Of a stretch of DNA of 5,953 nt, positions 5,394 to 5,953 are shown piece after piece. Position numbers and translations under genes: made by a program. The DNA is from Candidatus Methanoperedens sp. (GTDB lineage Archaea > Halobacteriota > Methanosarcinia > Methanosarcinales > Methanoperedenaceae), in assembly GCA_023249275.1 (NCBI GenBank), contig JAHFCV010000145.1, positions 1-5,953 on the forward strand, given 5' to 3'. The notes beneath the pieces are model-generated. The model was not told the origin of the DNA, searched no databases, and saw only the letters and a list, made by a program, of their open reading frames with translations. The number at the start of each line of letters is the position of its first letter. Within the stretch, counting starts at the first letter, position 1.

Positions 5394-5417
5394 GAGGACT
5401 CAATTAGAAGAGGAGAG

Positions 5418-5426
5418 AATAAATAT
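5418..5426 (-). promoter_or_regulatory. TATA box of dut
   Basis: The minus strand reads ATATTTATT. Its centre lies near 5422, so the predicted transcription start at about 5396 is next to the ATG whose first base is 5393, giving a leaderless or nearly leaderless mRNA. Confidence 0.5.
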
Positions 5427-5487
5427 TGCTGCCTCCAAAAAAGTCATAAATCAGCCAAAAATCCAAACATAAAAAATCGAATACATC

Positions 5488-5627
5488 CCGTAACGCAATT
5501 AATACGCAAAATTTCCGTTACGGAAAACGTCATCGAATTTATTACTGGTAACGCCTTCTAAATTCCGTAACGCAATAAATTTAACAAAATCCCGTTACGG
5601 TAATTATCAAAACAAATCCCGTCACGG
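5488..5627. repeat. Iteron-like array of palindromic CCGTNACGG boxes, mostly 27 bp apart
   Basis: Five boxes are present: CCGTAACGC (5488), CCGTTACGG (5515), CCGTAACGC (5565), CCGTTACGG (5592) and CCGTCACGG (5619). The three ending in ACGG are perfect 9-bp palindromes; the two ending in ACGC are one base off. Start-to-start spacing is 27, 50, 27 and 27 bp. A degenerate box, TGGTAACGC, falls inside the 50-bp gap at about 5546. Each box is preceded by A/T and then one or more extra pyrimidines (AAATTT, AAATT, AAAATC, AAATC). The array fills the AT-rich region between the dut and recombinase promoters and has no ORF. It looks like a set of protein-binding sites. Confidence 0.75.
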
Positions 5628-5779
5628 AAATTCTGCATTGTATTTTTATTCAAACCTCTTATTTTAATTTATAGCAAATCTTCTTTAATCACCTGTACAT
5701 TTTTACCCACATTCCGGACATTCCTGGGTTCCCGGGTAACATCGTCAATTCCCATGGTCAAATAATCAAAAAATTCCTT
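5628..5779. other. AT-rich non-coding stretch before the dif-like site
   Basis: No ORF of useful length is seen on either strand. A more GC-rich island (about 5703-5755) contains a short repeat ACATTCC, the palindrome CCCGGG and a weak TTACCC / GGGTAA inverted pair. Nothing here has a recognised function. Confidence 0.4.
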
Positions 5780-5782
5780 AAA

Positions 5783-5810
5783 ACTGCGTATAAGGTAGAT
5801 TATACGCAGT
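5783..5810. promoter_or_regulatory. dif: dif-like recombination site (candidate), 11-6-11 inverted repeat
   Basis: The arms ACTGCGTATAA (5783-5793) and TTATACGCAGT (5800-5810) are perfect inverted copies around the 6-bp spacer GGTAGA. The perfect symmetry extends three bases further each side (5780-5813). Xer recombinase sites have two 11-bp arms and a 6-bp (sometimes 7-8 bp) centre, with the left arm typically ending in ATAA or similar and the right arm beginning with TTAT, exactly as here. It lies 35-62 bp upstream of a tyrosine recombinase gene. The alternatives are an operator for that gene, since it abuts the TATA box, or a plain hairpin. Confidence 0.6.
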
Positions 5811-5811
5811 T

Positions 5812-5819
5812 TTTATATA
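5812..5819 (+). promoter_or_regulatory. Strong TATA box of the recombinase gene
   Basis: TTTATATA is an exact archaeal TATA box. Its centre predicts transcription from about 5842, which is after the ATG at 5836 and just before the in-frame ATG at 5845. This is the reason for choosing 5845 as the start. The box touches the dif-like inverted repeat, so a protein bound there would compete with TBP. Confidence 0.65.
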
Positions 5820-5844
5820 CCTTGACAGTCAAAATATGGGTATT

Positions 5845-5953
5845 ATGACAAGTGAACTGCCATCAACATTAAAAAAGCTTGAGACCGAGCTGAAACTCCG
5901 GGGCTTTTCAAAGCAGACCTCAAAGATGTATCTTTTCTATAACCGCAAGTTCT
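5845..5953 (+). CDS. Tyrosine recombinase / XerA-like integrase, N-terminal fragment (runs off the window)
   Basis: Only 36 codons are in view, with no stop before the window end. The visible part begins MTSELPSTLKKLETELKLRG and continues FSKQTSKMYLFYNRKF. The pattern 'LE.EL..RGFS..T...Y....RKF' is that of the N-terminal core-binding (SAM-like) domain of XerC/XerD/XerA tyrosine recombinases, where a helix pair precedes the catalytic domain. The catalytic Arg, His and Tyr residues would lie beyond the window, so activity cannot be judged. The in-frame ATG at 5836 would add MGI. ATG 5845 fits a leaderless transcript better, and neither start has an SD. If it is the chromosomal XerA, its job is dimer resolution at dif; it could instead be the integrase of an inserted element. 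The assignment rests on a short stretch and on the adjacent dif-like site. Confidence 0.7.
   Translation, partial: MTSELPSTLKKLETELKLRGFSKQTSKMYLFYNRKF

Noticed and set aside
5488..5627. CRISPR array
   Set aside because: The repeated units are only 9 bp and the gaps 18 bp; there are no 24-37 bp repeats with unique spacers and no cas genes.

Overview
The window is archaeal and most likely from a methanogen-related euryarchaeote of the Methanosarcinales / ANME-2 ('Methanoperedens'-like) type. The ribosomal proteins S13, S4 and S11 are followed directly by RNA polymerase subunit D (Rpo3), the archaeal gene order. Subunit D carries a two-cluster ferredoxin insert. The dUTPase is of the archaeal DCD-like type. 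Promoters are TATA boxes placed about 26 bp before leaderless starts, and SD motifs of the GGAGG type occur inside the operon. The family-level placement is inference; nothing here names a species.

Layout. (1) Bases 1-246 are intergenic: a degenerate 9-bp-period ATCCGTG array, small palindromes, then a TATA box. (2) Bases 247-964 hold a 27-codon membrane-peptide ORF with a good SD, followed by an unrecognised protein with three membrane segments and a CxxC motif. (3) hisA (961-1680, minus strand) converges on that gene with overlapping stop codons. (4) The S13 operon, rpsM-rpsD-rpsK-rpo3 (1794-4372, plus strand), diverges from hisA. Its genes are joined by TAATG overlaps or a 1-nt gap. S13 has an unusual Lys/Glu/Ala/Pro N-terminal extension of about 85 residues. 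(5) Bases 4373-4602 hold three consecutive hairpins and then tRNA-Leu(GAG). In Haloarcula, and probably other euryarchaea, a tRNA-Leu gene heads the L18e-L13-S9 operon. Here the expected L18e gene is absent. (6) Bases 4603-4877 are non-coding and contain periodic TTTGCG and TTCGTG repeats, part of them arranged as an inverted repeat. (7) dut (4878-5393, minus strand) encodes dUTPase. (8) Bases 5394-5844 are an AT-rich divergent intergenic region. It holds an array of palindromic CCGTNACGG boxes, mostly 27 bp apart, then a perfect inverted repeat with dif geometry (11-bp arms, 6-bp spacer), then a strong TATA box. (9) From 5845 to the window end is the start of a protein resembling the N-terminal domain of Xer-type tyrosine recombinases.

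How it fits together. The centre is housekeeping: the small ribosomal subunit and RNA polymerase assembly. hisA (histidine synthesis) and dut (dUTP removal) are single-gene units with their own leaderless promoters. The right-hand end, beyond the tRNA, looks like a rearranged, repeat-rich zone. The most interesting item there is a candidate Xer/dif module: a recombinase gene whose own promoter abuts a 28-bp dif-like site, next to an iteron-like array.
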